Origin: Cheilinus undulatus
Lineage: Eukaryota; Chordata; Actinopteri; Labriformes; Labridae
Assembly (NCBI RefSeq): GCF_018320785.1
Contig: NC_054867.1
Span: forward strand, 28,337,855-28,401,854
Length of the DNA stretch: 64,000 nt
Direction: 5' to 3'
Part shown: piece by piece, positions 37,174-55,559 of the stretch
Position numbering within the stretch: position 1 is the stretch's first letter
Layout: each line of letters begins with the position of its first letter
Made by a program: the position numbers and the translations under genes
Notes under the pieces: model-generated
The model's input: the letters and a program-made list of their open reading frames with translations, nothing else
Told to the model about the DNA's origin: nothing
The model's database searches: none

Positions 37174-40100
37174 CAAGAAGTCACAAATGTCTTTTCTTAT
37201 CATTGTCCTCTGTATCTTTCAGGAAATACCCATGGACATCTCATCCAAGCAGATTGAATCCCCATCACATTCTTTCATCTTAAAAAAGAAAGAGAGGACA
37301 CCAGAGGAAGGATCAAAAGCTATCTACAGGACTGCAGTGCTTGCAGCCATTGGCAGCACAACAGCACGAAACAACACTCCAAAAACCCCCAGGGCTCACT
37401 CTAAGAGCCCTCCTTTGCCATTTGAATCGTTACCAGGGACATCTGAAGAGACTAGTCCAGCTTCAGTGTCACTTGTTGAGCCAGTCATGACTGTTAACTG
37501 TTCCCCTATCACACCTGAGAAGAGATACGAGCATAACAGCCCTATCCAGGAAGGTCAGTGGCCTCTTCTTCATGGGTTTGAGGATGAAGGAGCCCAAAGT
37601 GACGACTTGGTGCCCAAAACAGACATGAGAGTAAGTCATCCTTCAGCTTGGTATCTGTTTTTCTTGCTGTTTTGTTTACTTAATTGCCTGTTACCAGTAA
37701 TATTTGTATTTATTTTCTTCTTTGTTTATCAACTTAATATATTTTTGATCATAAGTGACCACAAAATTCGTGCAAAGTAGCAAAACAGTGTGATCATGCT
37801 ATAATCATCAAGCCACAGAGGAAAAGAAAGCTAAAAGGAGATGTTTTTTGTTCATTATTTTAGAAATTTATGCTGAGAGAAGAAGATTCACCCAGGACAT
37901 TTAATGCTTGCTGTTCTACGTTTGAAGAGACAACCTCTCAAGATGAGTTGCTCACTACAGAAAATTACCTGGAAACTGAGGACTGTGACTCATTTCTCCC
38001 TGATTTGGAGTATATACCTCCTTTACCTACTCATTGGAAAAGCCCTTTTGATAGCCAACAATTGCCAGGTCCTTCAGTGAACACTTGGAGAGCTGCAGCT
38101 TCCTCTCCAGCTGATGAAAATCCTTTGGCCCTCCAAGCATCTGTTGAGGACCTGTGGAGGTCTTTCCCACCCTCACAGAGGACAGTCTGTGTCACAGGAG
38201 ATACACCAAAACTTCCGAAAACAAGGCCTTCAAGAGCATCCAGAGCCAGGACTGATCGCTGCTTTTCCAGCTGTATCCCCTCCTTGTCTGACCCCTTTGC
38301 TCTGCCCCTCTACTCAAAAAGAAGATCCTCAAACTCTCACCTGAAGTCTTCAACCAGACGCAGACAGTTAGATTATGGCGGTTATATACCTCATACTGCT
38401 AACTCATTTACTTGTGAGGCTGCTCCTAGAAGAAGATTATCCTTGGGGCCAGAACCTGCATTTACTCCTTACCCTTATCTGGATGATCACTATAGTTTTA
38501 TAGATACTCACTGCCATATAGACATGCTTTATGGAAAACTTGGCTTCAAGGGGACGTTCAGGAGCTTTCAGAGAAAGTATCGAACCAGCTTTCCACCACA
38601 GTTTAGCGGCTGTATTGCTGATTTTTGTAACCCAGGGGTCATGATGAAGGAGGCTCTGTGGGAGGGTTTGCTGGATGAAGATAAGGTCTGGGGGGCTTTT
38701 GGGTGCCACCCCCACTTTGCAAAAGACTACTCAAAAGCCCATGAAGAGAATATAATGATGGCCATGCAGCACCCAAAAGCAGTGGCGTTTGGCGAGATAG
38801 GTTTGGACTACTCGCACAAAAACAACACCCATTCCTCCAAGCAAAAAGAGGTAAGGCTTGATTGTAAATGTGCAGAGTTGAATGAAATGTTACTAGGACA
38901 GAGAGTGTTAAGAATAAACTTTTATCAATGTGAAGCTGCCTGATTATATTGTGTTGGCTAGAAATGCAGATTTTATAAGACAGTAATGAATGGTTTGTGA
39001 TACTGTGCAGGTGTTTGAGCGACAGCTGTGTTTGGCTGTGAAGATGCAGAAGCCTCTGGTAATCCACTGCAGGGATGCAGATGAAGACCTGCTGGATATC
39101 ATGAAGAAATGTGTCCCAAGGGATTATAAAATCCACAGGTACATGGACAAAGGAAAGCTAACGGACTATTTGATCTACCCTTATTTATGCCATCTTTATC
39201 TACATGAAATGTTGCTTTTAATTATTCCACAAGTTATAATTGGGAAGGTATTCCTGAAGAAATTGTCTGTTTTAATGCCCTTTTATACAGTTTTTTAGAA
39301 TAGTACAATTAAAACAAGAACAGACAGACATTATGGCATGTGTGAAAAATGAATACATCCAAATGAAAGTGCAGGAGTATGAGGGAAAAACTGCAAAGAG
39401 AAGATGGTAAATGAAGGTTAAAATGGTGTCATAAGGCTGTCAGTGTAACCGTTTGAGTCTAAAGTGGAAAAAAAGCAGAAAAGTGAGTTTTTATCCCACG
39501 TGTCATTGCATATTTTCTATGGTTGTCATTTTCTCTGCTGTAGCCATTTAAATATTGACATTCAGTACATCTTTTTATATTGTAGCTGTCCCTTGTGGTT
39601 TCAGAGTGACTTTAATTTTGCTGAAGTTAGGTTGCTCACCCATTCATGAGTGATTGAGAGGTAATAATGCAGCATACACTTCACTGTACTGTAAAGAGTT
39701 ACACTGGAACATGAGAGGGACTTCTTCAGGTGCAAAGGAAAGCCAGTTGCATTTACGACTTAAAGAGTTCTGTTTATTATATTGAGGATGATATACATTT
39801 TTTTAATACAATGTTTTTTTCCTATTACTAGGCACTGTTTCACAAACAGTTATTCAGTGATTAAGCCCTTCCTGACGGAGTTCCCAAACCTGTACGTGGG
39901 CTTCACAGCACTGATCACCTACCCCAAAGCCACTGAAGCCCGAGATGCTGTCTGCCAGATCCCTCTGAACCGCATCGTGTTGGAGACTGATGCACCATAT
40001 TTTCTGCCCAGAGGGGTACGTTTGCCTCAGGAATACTACAACATTGCTCTGATGTGATGATTTTCAGTTCTGACTCTTATCAATTCATTTGAGTTTTTAC

Positions 40101-40668
40101 AAATGATGCATGTTGTGAACTAGCTACGTGGGCTATGTTTTCAAAGCTGTAAAAGACAGTGTAGAGTTCAGCTGAAAGTGACTTGGCTTGCTAATTTTAG
40201 CTCGTGAGAATTCTTCTCATATGCTTCTTTTTCTATCACAAGTTTATGGTTCAAGTCAAAAACAGATTTTATTAAGGCTCAACAAACAAACAGTATTCAA
40301 AGTCAGACACTGAACCTTTGTCTTCAAAAGAAGTGACTTTGATTTTCAAGAGGACTCTTGGTTTTCTCCAAATTAATGAAAGGAAGCTTTTTGCCTTCCT
40401 TTTATCAATGGCACTACGGTCAGAGATTTAATCCACAGCTTATTTTTATCATTGAAGCCACTTTTGAAGCCACACAGAGTTAAATGCATACTTTAGCAGA
40501 CATAGTAATGGGTTCTGCTCTCAACAGGTTGGCAAAAACGTCTGTGAGTTCTCACATCCTGGAATGGGCATCCACACACTGCAGGAGCTTAGCCGACTGA
40601 AGAAGGAAGACATTGCTACTGTATTCTCCACTGTTCGTGACAACACCACTCATCTGTACGGCATATGA
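36783..40668 (+). CDS. tatdn2: TatD DNase domain-containing protein 2 (6 coding exons, 715 aa)
   Basis: A TatD-family metal-dependent nuclease with a long N-terminal extension. Coding exons are 36783-37082, 37223-37630, 37864-38850, 39011-39138, 39832-40015 and 40528-40668, all GT-AG and in phase. Residues 1 to about 445 are polar and low in hydrophobics, with Ser/Pro-rich and basic stretches, and are probably disordered. The C-terminal TatD barrel (about 448-715) carries metal ligands in order: THCHID (H452, H454), AFGEIGLDY (Glu), VIHCRD (His), HCFT (His) and LETDAPYF (Asp), so the active site looks complete. Human TATDN2 is of similar length (about 760 aa) with the same layout. The ATG opens the first coding exon right after its acceptor, implying a separate non-coding first exon upstream. 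A 31-bp T run lies just before the second coding exon. Confidence 0.95.
37138..37168 (+). repeat. 31-bp poly-T run in a tatdn2 intron
   Basis: An uninterrupted T homopolymer lies 54 bp upstream of the 37223 exon, within the region of the polypyrimidine tract. Such runs are length-variable, and the assembled length may be inexact. Confidence 0.8.
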
Positions 40669-43530
40669 ACTCCAGATATGAAGGATGAAAACAAGCAATG
40701 AAAGATAAGAGTGAATCAGTGCTTTTGGAGCAAACATCCTGCTGATTTCTGTTGAAGATTTCCCATACCTCCACATCAGGCTGGCAGAATATGGAGCTTA
40801 TGTCCTGCTGTAACAAACAAGAAAGAATTTAAGATTTCCTGACAGAAGAAATGAAAGGAAACAGTGACTGTATCAAAAACACAGCACCTTTGCTTGTAGA
40901 AATAGTGTATATCATTGTTTCTCTCATATTTTGTGACACCATTCATCACTAATTTAATTCCTCAGTGTTTTGAATTGTAAGTTATTGTTCTTGCCGTGTT
41001 TTAATTTAACATCCCCGTCCTTGTTCTAGTTTGTCTGGATGTTTGTGTTTTGCTGTTTGAATTGCTAAACTGTGTTAAATTGGACACAGATTAACACTGA
41101 CGTGTTGTCTTTTTTATTTCTGTAGATAGGTTTTGTTGAACATCTCTTTAATGTGCATAAAGAGCCCCTGAAGTTGTTTGGTAGAAGAAAGTAAAGTATC
41201 TGTAATACCTTCATGCAGACTGGTGTGGTGTTTGCCATGAGTAAAGCTTTTTTCCGCACACATCACGGGGCTGAGAGACGAGTCCATTAGCTTGTTTTGA
41301 TTCCTCTTTGTTGGGTGCACACATTTAGCTTGAGTGCTTTTTATTTTGAGATAATTATACTCTGCTGCATGTGACAGTTTCTGTCTGTTTGAGGCTTCCA
41401 TCAGAGGATTACATTAATGGTTGAAGCCTTACTTGAATATTCTTCACTGAGAAAAAAACCCCCATATATTCTCTTTTTTTAGCTTCTGAATGAAAGCCTT
41501 GGGTTTTAGAGCTTCTTGAGAATGTAGGCTGAAGCTCTTTGTGTTCAGAGCTTGCCATATTCTTGTTAAAGGATACAAGCTGAAAACATGAGAAAGGTGG
41601 CATCAGAGTGGTACATATGAGGCTGAGTTTGACCTAGTTTATGTTACTTGGGCTTGAAGGACACTAACTTGCTTTAGGAGTTTGTAATTTATGGTTTGCA
41701 TTAATCTTAAGCCTGTGATACACAGATGGAGAGTTTTAGACATTTGGAGAGCTCTCTGATCTATTAAACTTTCAGGAGTACCTGCTCTTTGGACAGATAC
41801 TGTTTTAAAAATGCCAAGTGAAATGAGTCTTTTGGTCCATTGCAAAGGTGAAACATGCGTGCTATATCAGATAATTCTGCCTAGAAACTTTTATCAGATG
41901 ATCCCATAAATGTAAATTAAGGCTTTTTCCCTTTTATTTTTTTAAAGGCATGAGGGAATATCTGGGAACAAAACTAACAACAGCTTGTACAGAACATACT
42001 GTGCTATTATACCTTTATATAGATTTTTTTAATACAGGCCAACGTCAGATGAGAATGTAGGTTTTATTAACGGTGACTCATCTGTTGTTAAGGACAGTTG
42101 AACAGAAAAAAGTCAATGATATGGATCAACAAGATGGCTTGTGATAAACATCCAAGACAGCCTGAGCTGGCTACAAACTGACAGATATGATTTTTTTTGT
42201 TTGTTCGTTTTTTTACCGTATTGGATTTAACATGATGATGTATTCAAGGACGTACAAAACATAACTTTTGAAACAGCTTTATATAGCTGCTTTGTGTTTC
42301 TTCATCATAATGTTTTTAATTTATGCCAATGTGAGAAATATGTTTGACAAATGCATCACAATGCTATTCCTTATCAAATCTGCCTTCTATGCTGTCCTGG
42401 TTGGTTGAGCTGAGGCTGGTAATGGCTTTGCTAATAATAATCATGCACACTGAGTCATCTGAAACTTCAGCATGTTTAAAAGTAAAATTATCTCAGGTTG
42501 TGTAAATCATGATTAAGCTGTGGCACAGAAACTTTCGTCTGTGATTTTTTTCCGGAACAGGTTTGATTTTGTTGTGTTTTTCCACATCAGTCCCAGTCAT
42601 TTAAGATGAGTGATGGTTCAGAACAGCGCCTCCACTGTAGCATCAGTCTGCAACATAACAAAATTAAAAAAGTGAAGGCCATCTCAAAATTACGGCCACT
42701 GGGGTTTGGGGGGATGGGGGGTATTTTACTTGTGAATTTAATCTCAGAATTAGAAAAATAAATAGTGCCTCTCAAAAAAAAAATTCAGTGGCCCCAATCC
42801 TCTTCCATACGCCTAAGTACTTTCTGAATGCACTGTGTATTATGTTCAATATGACCTAGTTATGTTACAGCTATCTGCTTTTGGCGTAAATTCATATTTT
42901 GGCTATTCTTGCAGTTGACTTGAGTGGAAAAGCTGCTCAAAAATGATACAGATGTATTGCAAAGGCAAAAAGTAATAAAAGGTAAGAAATCACCTATAAT
43001 AATTTTAAGAAGAATCACATGACCACTTGGAGACCCAATTGATTTTATACTGGGGATAATGCTGGTTTATTTTTTGTGGAAAGGTCGTGTTAGTGGGAAA
43101 AAAATCGTAGCTGGTAAATCTAATTTTAGACAGAGCAGCACTGAAGAGGCCAAAAAGCTTTGGCATTTGAGAAAGTGCTTTCTAGCGCCACGTTGGATCC
43201 ATGCTTGGCTAAGCACCACTGCAAAGTCTTTGCAGTTCTCCTTCTCTGAGGCTATTTTTGTAATACTATAAAATACTCATTGAGTCTTAGCTGGATTAAT
43301 TAAACCGACGTATTCAAATAGTGTAGTTTCGCCTGGGTTTCTTTCCTGTTTCACCTTAAAACCAATGAAAACGTTCCCTCGGCGTATGTTATTTATAACA
43401 GATCATTCGTTTTGCTCGCAACAAAAACTGTATTTTTCTCTAAATAAGTACTCGTCACATTATTTATAATTAAAAGCATTCATTTAATATGAATTGCTGT
43501 AATTCAAACAAAGCAACGGGGTAGTTTTTC
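40669..43530. other. tatdn2 3' UTR and intergenic DNA
   Basis: After the tatdn2 stop the first several hundred bases are probably 3' UTR, but I see no canonical AATAAA close by. The rest is AT-rich with no convincing exon. A G-rich patch lies at 42702-42721. Confidence 0.35.
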
Positions 43531-43536
43531 CTTAAC

Positions 43537-43550
43537 GCAGTAGAGGGCGG
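43537..43550 (+). promoter_or_regulatory. CTCF-like motif in the ccdc174 promoter
   Basis: GCAGTAGAGGGCGG matches the CTCF core at 13 of 14 positions in + orientation, about 120 bp upstream of the ccdc174 start codon. Its single mismatch is at the same first position as in the motif at 2715. Confidence 0.4.
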
Positions 43551-43668
43551 TACTGCAGCTTTACGCTGGTGACCCACCGCATTTGAAATGACAGAAGAAG
43601 AAATGTAAACGACAGTTAGCACAAGAATGATATTAGCCGGATCATGTTGTGGGGCGTAATTGTTAAAG

Positions 43669-49200
<5,532 letters not shown>

Positions 49201-49246
49201 ACTCTAAAACATCCCATTTACTGTGCTCTGTGAAGTTTTAGTCTTT

Positions 49247-49252
49247 AATAAA
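49247..49252 (+). terminator. ccdc174: ccdc174 polyadenylation signal
   Basis: AATAAA lies 46 bp after the stop codon, with a T/GT-rich stretch about 25 bp downstream. The 3' UTR would be very short. Confidence 0.7.
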
Positions 49253-49259
49253 TATGTGG

Positions 49260-50245
49260 AATTTAATTGGACATTATTGTTTTTTGTCTGTTTTTTTCTT
49301 TTGACACACTAAGCCCCAAAAATCTGTTTCAATCTGATAATGCCTGAGATTGTAAGACTGGACTCTGAGTTGTAGTATTAATGTACCCAGTAGATGGTAC
49401 TGTGTACCTTCATGATGATTATATCTCTGCAAGTGACCAGAAGGATTTTGTGCTTTGGTAACTCATCTGAACTTTTAAAGGATGTCTTTAAACTTGAATG
49501 TATTTATTTAACCTCACTTGTGACTCCTAGATGGTAATTTTCATGTCTATTGAATGTCATAAAATGGGGGACAATATCCAAAGCTTTTTTTTGGTGTCCA
49601 ATATAATGTTATCAAATTGCAGACCAAGATCATTATCACATGGAAGAAAAAAAGCCAAAGATCTGAGAAAGTTTGAATTTCAGCTGAATATCTGACTTAA
49701 ATTCTTTTTAATTTAAAAAGGGTAAGTATTTCTTAATCCTAATTTTTGTTGTTCGCATAGCTAATCATTCTTCAATGTGGAGTCACATTTTCATAGTAAT
49801 ACTGAGGAGCTAAAGAAGAATTTAAATGCCTCTAGCTCATTGGCTTACAAATGTTATATTATGAGTATGTGAGGTGATTCTAAAGGCTTAAAGCAAGTTC
49901 AAGCTAATGTTTACATGCTCTCCTTCTGATCAAGCTTCGCAGTCTTAATACAGACAAATACAGACATGAAATATTAGAGCCCAAAGAGAAATATTGTTAC
50001 TAGTTGATAATGTTGGTTTACATATGGTAAAATATCTCACTTTTGTAAAGAATGAATACCCACAATGCATTGCTTTCGCAGATTTTGTGCCACCTTTCCT
50101 CCCTCCCAGACACAGGCATATATAGTTTGATGCGTTGTTTTGTTGGTCCCTTGTATGAAGAGGTGGTTCTTCCCCCCTGGTGTTGTGGACACTGACCCTC
50201 ATGTGAACTTAAATATTATGTTTCCCCTTATTTGTTCCTGCTGCA
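49260..50245. other. Intergenic stretch after ccdc174
   Basis: No exon or repeat end recognised. Confidence 0.35.
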
Positions 50246-50246
50246 G

Positions 50247-50303
50247 ATCTAGCGGTCCAGGCAGAGTGGGAAAATCATCAGAAGCTTCAGCTTTCTCTTC
50301 CTG
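50247..50303 (+). other. Possible isolated 57-bp exon
   Basis: A 57-bp segment lies between a good acceptor (T/C-rich, then CTGCAG) and a consensus donor (GTAAGT). It is open in two frames; one reads LAVQAEWENHQKLQLSLP, which looks protein-like. No start, stop or partner exon is recognised nearby, so this could be one exon of an unfinished gene to the right or a chance splice-site pair. Confidence 0.25.
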
Positions 50304-50309
50304 GTAAGT

Positions 50310-52620
50310 GTCTATGTGGCATTTTAACAGACTGTGTTGGTCTGATATGTTAAAACTGAAACTGTCTGAATACATGTGTTACAGATGAGGTGAGATGATG
50401 CCTAGTTACAAGACTAAGTGATGGTCAAAAATTTTAATGTTCTCTTACCTGCCTACATAGTACTCTAGACTGCAGTAGTCATCAGTGACAATGCTACAGT
50501 GAAGTATACAACAAAATCTAAAATAACTAACGTAACTTCCATGTGATTATTGACCCTTTCAAGCATTGAAGTTTATCCACCACTTAATTAAGACTAAAAT
50601 ATCTTCTTAGCAGACTGCTAGGAACATATGTGCAGACATTCGTGGTCCCTATCAAGGATGTACAGTTCATGATTCTCGACAGATTGTCAGATGTTGTGTG
50701 AACTATCCAAAATTTTGAATTCGTCCATTCAAGCTGAATATGTGAATACCTGCTAAACAGCTCTTAGGCAGAGCTGCTCGCTTGTAGACTCTGAAGTCTT
50801 AATTTGTCATGTAGACAAAGTGAAGTCAGTGTGCTCAGATTAGCTTTTCTTCTTGTAAACCTTGCACCAACACGGAGCAACCTGAAGTCTCATCTGTGTG
50901 GAAAATAAACTCAGTTAAAACAAAAAAAAAAAAAAAAGGAAATTAAACTGCTCACCTACTCAGCTTTGTCTGACTTGGCAATTTGATAAATCTAATCAGT
51001 TTCAAGGGACAGGAGGGTGTGTTGTAATGACAGATCTGTCTTCCTCTCAGAGATCAACTGCACTGAGAAATGATTCCTGCTTGTAGTTGTGGCGGTTTAA
51101 TCATGCTGTGGCTGTAGACAAAAGCAACCTGCTGTTTTCATTATAGAACATAAAAGACCTCAAGTATGTCGAAGCTACTTCAGATGCAATCTTTCTTCAT
51201 GTAGTTTAGTTTTGTTAATATTTATATAAAGTATTGTTGTTTTAACCAGCAGTCATTGAAGTTCTATCCCAAGGATCTGTCTATTACACACAAACATGTT
51301 GTTTTACGGTTATTATACCTCACCTTTAAGTCATAAAGCTGCTGAGGAGCGGCAGCTAAAAGAGCTCTTATGAGAAACGTTATGAGGGAAAAATGGTGTC
51401 TGACACTTGCTCCTCAGTAATCATGTTTCATGTCGCTCAGACTGGAGCAGGTAATCAATGTTGTGTTGATGATGTTGTTATGGCTCTTCAGGTCCTGTAT
51501 CCAAAGGGAGGGATCGTTGAGTCTGGCCTCTTGATAAAGCAGTTTAACATGGACAAAAGACAACCAATGAATGGCCTGGACAACAAGTGTTAATCGCCTC
51601 TGCAGACTGAAACTTCGTAAGATCAAATGTGTATATGTCTGATAGAAGGTGAAACGTACAGGAGTGACATCCTGTACTCTGATACACTCTGCCAGCAGTA
51701 TATGCACGTCTGGACAGTTTTCTCTTGGTGTAACTCCTGTCTCCAAGATGTTTTAAATTGCCTGAGAATTTCATGATCCAGAGTGTCAATAAGCTAATAT
51801 TTAAAAGAATTCACAAACGTAGAGAGGGAATAAAATTCCTACATTAACATGTCTAGGACACATCTCCCAAAGCTTGCTGAAGCCTTAAAAGAAACTGTTT
51901 CTCTCCAAATGATATGTGTCATAATGTACTCTGCAACAAAGAGCCAAAAACAGCCCAAAGATAAAACATTTTGATCCTTTGGGATTCTTCTTTAAATTAC
52001 TGACATTAACGCTAAAACAAGTGAAGGGAACAGAGTGAATATTATGGCTCCATTAAGGATAATAGGCCATTAGGACTCCATCAGAAAAATCAAGCAAATT
52101 AAGCCAACAAACAAATTTAGAAAACAACTGCAGGATGACGAGAGGTTTATAGAAAATGAGAAAAATAATACACTCTTGATGGGCATCTACATTTTTTTAT
52201 CCAAGTTTTCTGGATATACATGAGAAAATATATTTTTCTGTTCAATCATCAAAATAATCATCTCCATATAATTGAACATCTCCTCTTGTTCTTTCTCTGG
52301 AGCTCTCCCAAAAGCAATCTTAGAGTCAGTTAATTGTATTTCAGCTGATCGAGATAAAGCCAGTGGTGAAATGAGCTAAACAGACGGTCAAGCTTGGACC
52401 AAAATTGAAAAAGGTTTAGCCAGTGGTCCCCAGGAAGGCTGTTTAATGACATGGTTGTATTGCTTACATCCAACCACTGTTTAGAGATATCTGTGTTTAT
52501 TTTTCTGCAGACCAGTTATTTTTCTTTTCTTTTTTCTTAAAGATAAGCAGTACATTGGAGAACTTTAAGGGATGTTTGGGCCAAAAACTGAGGCTTAAAT
52601 AAGGTGTACATGTGGTGAGT
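50310..52620. other. Gene-free stretch with candidate conserved elements
   Basis: No coding exon seen. Segments at about 50985-51130 and 52020-52110 are less AT-biased and non-repetitive, with words such as TGTAATGACAGATCTGTC and CCATTAAGGATAATAGGCCATTAGG of the kind seen in developmental enhancers. Function is speculative. Confidence 0.25.
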
Positions 52621-52621
52621 A

Positions 52622-53205
52622 TCGAATCAAATCAAATCAAATCAAACTTTATTTATACAGCACTTTTTATACAATAAAATGTAACACAAAGTGCTTTACA
52701 AACAGACAGTTAAATTAAAAGAAGATAACAGGAAGTATGACTCAACCCCACTCCACCCAGCCCCCTAACCCATCCACCCCGCAACACCACCTGAGGGCAC
52801 CATCAGGCGAGAAGGTGATTGACACAACCCAGGTTGTACTCTGGATGGTCTTGCATACTACCAGGGGCATGGGAAAATAATCCATTGAAAAAATGAAGTC
52901 CACACCTTTAGGGTAGAGTAAGGGGTGGATGTCGCGAGTAAGCATAGCCTAGGGTACCATCAGGGTTGGTAATGGGGTTGCAATGAGCCCCTGGCCATGA
53001 AAGGGCCTAAAAACTGCCGGCGGGCTCTGGGCGTAGTACCTTGGGTAAAAAGGCCCGGACAAAAGAGTTGCCGTCGAGCTTGACCTTGGCTGCTGAGCGT
53101 CACGTCTCTCGACAAGTGTTGGGCTTGACACTGGTCCCCCACCTCTCTCCTGCCCCGAGTGGAGGCACATCAGGCCCCATGATGAATCCTTCGAGGCCTA
53201 CATGC
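52622..53205 (-). mobile_element. Retroposon 3' fragment (LINE-like)
   Basis: On the minus strand the piece ends 'gctgtataaataaagtttg' followed by TTTGA repeats (52625-52650), a classic fish LINE/SINE 3' terminus. The adjoining body to about 53205 is clearly more GC-rich than its surroundings. Short minus-strand frames in the body (52745-53170) contain no reverse transcriptase motif. It is probably a 5'-truncated copy of an L2- or CR1-related element; the family is not certain. Confidence 0.5.
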
Positions 53206-53224
53206 CTAAAACTTATGCAAATAG

Positions 53225-53378
53225 TTCTTTTTTTAAGGGCATTTTAGACCTTTACTTAAAATGGAGGACAGTGGATAGGACTGAAATCAGGGATCAGGTG
53301 TGAAATCAAGTGTGCAGAGACATGCAAAAGGAGCAGCTGCCGGACATAAACCCAGGCCGACCGCGTACATGGGGCCAT
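53225..53378 (-). repeat. tRNA-derived SINE, degraded
   Basis: Read on the minus strand: 'gcggtcggcctgggtttat' resembles the B-box region of a tRNA head, followed by 'cggcagctgctccttttgcatgtc', the body word of a common fish tRNA-SINE, and a T/A-rich end. The A-box part is largely lost. Confidence 0.5.
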
Positions 53379-53705
53379 CTGTACCCAAAGATCTGTTTGT
53401 TGAAAATAATACATCTAACTTATAGATAAGAGGCTTTAAAGGTCCTGTGGGGAACTTCTGGTTTGCGTAGATTCTGGTGCCCTCTGTGGTCAAAGTGGTA
53501 CCCTCTTATCTCATAATTATTATCATACCAGGCACATGGTGTTTTCTTTGGCCCAAAACAAACAAACAAACAAAAACCTTATTTTGCTTCTTTTCGACAG
53601 TCTTATGTCTAATCATCAATCACTGCTACAAGAAGAGTAAGAAGAAAGAGATGATCTGATGATGTTTTTAAAGCGCTTATCCAGCACCCACCCAGCATTG
53701 GCAGC

Positions 53706-53895
53706 TTTTTTTCAGAGATTATCTTGTGGCTTTATGTCTTTGATAGGAAGAAGCTGAAGAGAGACAGGAAACACAGGGAAAGAGTGGGGAAAGAAATGCA
53801 CCAAACAGGGCCAGCATCAAGATTTGAACCTGTAATCTGTACATAAAGGACTGCAGACTCCTAACATAGATGCCTGCTCCACCAACTGAGCCAAA
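53706..53895 (-). repeat. tRNA-derived SINE
   Basis: On the minus strand the head reads TGGCTCAGTTGGTGGAGCAG (A box) and GGTTCAAATCT (B box). The body words 'gcatttctttccccactc' and 'tcctgtctctcttcagctt' follow, then an A-rich tail. This is a pol III-type SINE, not a functional tRNA gene. Confidence 0.7.
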
Positions 53896-53899
53896 CATT

Positions 53900-55555
53900 T
53901 TTAACAGGTAACACTGACTTAGAAACTGTTGATATCTTCAATTCATGATAAATTCCAACCAAAGATAAAACAAAAAAACTGATATAAAACCACTGGGCAA
54001 GCACTAAAGTAAGTCTGAGATGAGTTTCTTTAAAGAAATCATAAAACAGTAGGGGGGATTTTGTGAAATCCAGCAGGACTTAAACACAGACCAGTGGAGA
54101 GTGTTATATTAATTAGGTCTTATTACATTACATTCCTGATATGTAAGCAAGTTTATCTATCTAAATTAATTTCACCTTCTGTTTTGTACCACCTGAGGTG
54201 AAAACCTTGTTGGTTTTCATCTATGTTAAAACTCACAAGTCTCGCTCTGGGATGTGAGTGGTTCTTCTGTGTGCTTATCTCAGCTGTGGAGCGCTGCAGG
54301 AGTTTAACTTGTTGTCAGAGTCCTCAAAGAAATAAACTAAATGAGAAACAGTGGGGGAGCTTAGATATAAAGATGCAAAGAGAAGAATGGCAGCAAGTAC
54401 AGGTGATCTCTTTGTGAGCTCATTGATGTTTGCAGCACTACTTAATACAGTTTTCAACAAACACTTGTGCTGTCTCTTCAACTTCATCAAACTGAATAAT
54501 GTCATCTTATACTTCCTGCATAAATATAAATCATATCTGGTAACATTTTTTGTGATTTGGAGGAAATGATCCTCCGATATAAGAGAGAATCTTGCTTAAG
54601 AAGTCAGATCATCTGAATGCTTTCCAAGGAGATCAGCATCCACATAGACATTCACACATCTCATCACTTCAACATCCCACTCTGCTCTACTAAGGCATTG
54701 AGCTTCTGCAGGCTTCTTTAACGGTTCATCAGTGAATAGGGTCTTCCAGTCGTGTGTATCACCACCTCCACACTGTAACACACTGCTCTTTGGATGGAGG
54801 CCCTTTGTGCATCACCCCTTGGTGAGCTGTAATGAGTTGGTGTGTGTGCTTAATGAGAGCTAATGCTGCTGCAGCTATTGAGCCTGTCCTGCCACCATGC
54901 CATGATGTCACTCCTGCTGCGTTGTGTCAAACAGCCACCTGCAAAACAGACTGGTGCCGGGGAGTTTGATTGCATGCCTGCTGCAGCGTCTCCCCCCAGC
55001 AGCAGAGGGATCTAGAAAGAGGGACAAAGGCCCCGCCAAGTCTCTAATGACAGCATTTGGCTACACTTAAACTCACAAAATGGGGCAGCTGAATTTATGT
55101 TGTAAATAACACCTTTGCTCCCCGTTGACCACATGGTGTTAACATTAGGGGTGATGTATCATGTCGAAGGTTTCAGTTCAGTTGCCTAAAAAAACAGAAA
55201 CAACATCCTGGTGAAGATATGTTGAAATAATAACTGTTGGCTTTGCCAGGTCTGCTTCAGTTATGTTGCAGCATGTGAGTTCTTGATCACTTTTCAGTCT
55301 GAACATATTACTTTTAGGACAGAAACAACCTTCATTTTACAAAAAAATCTAAAATGCCAAAGGAGAAGTTTTTAATATGTTGAACAGACCAAAATACCAG
55401 AGGAGATTGGTCCTGTTATAGACTTTTTTGTCATAAGAGTTCCTACATGAATTTCATGTCTGTTCAGAATCATTGAAAATTGGCAGTGGTCTGAATTATT
55501 GCACTGTTGAGAGTAAAAGAGGAGCTATTTAGATCATGTAGTTCCTTAAAAGCAC
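53900..55555. other. Intergenic stretch with a GC-richer, possibly conserved segment
   Basis: No coding exon seen. The segment 54830-55080 stands out as less AT-rich and non-repetitive, with words such as CTTAATGAGAGCTAATGCTG and CTCTAATGACAGCATTTGG that resemble homeodomain-bound enhancer sequence. This is a candidate only. Confidence 0.3.
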
Positions 55556-55559
55556 CAGT

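Noticed and set aside
38639-39136. 165-aa minus-strand frame opposite tatdn2
   Set aside because: Antisense shadow of the TatD exons with no family features.
53820-53895. tRNA-like sequence
   Set aside because: It has A- and B-box words but is joined to a SINE body and tail and cannot fold as a full cloverleaf; it is the head of a SINE.
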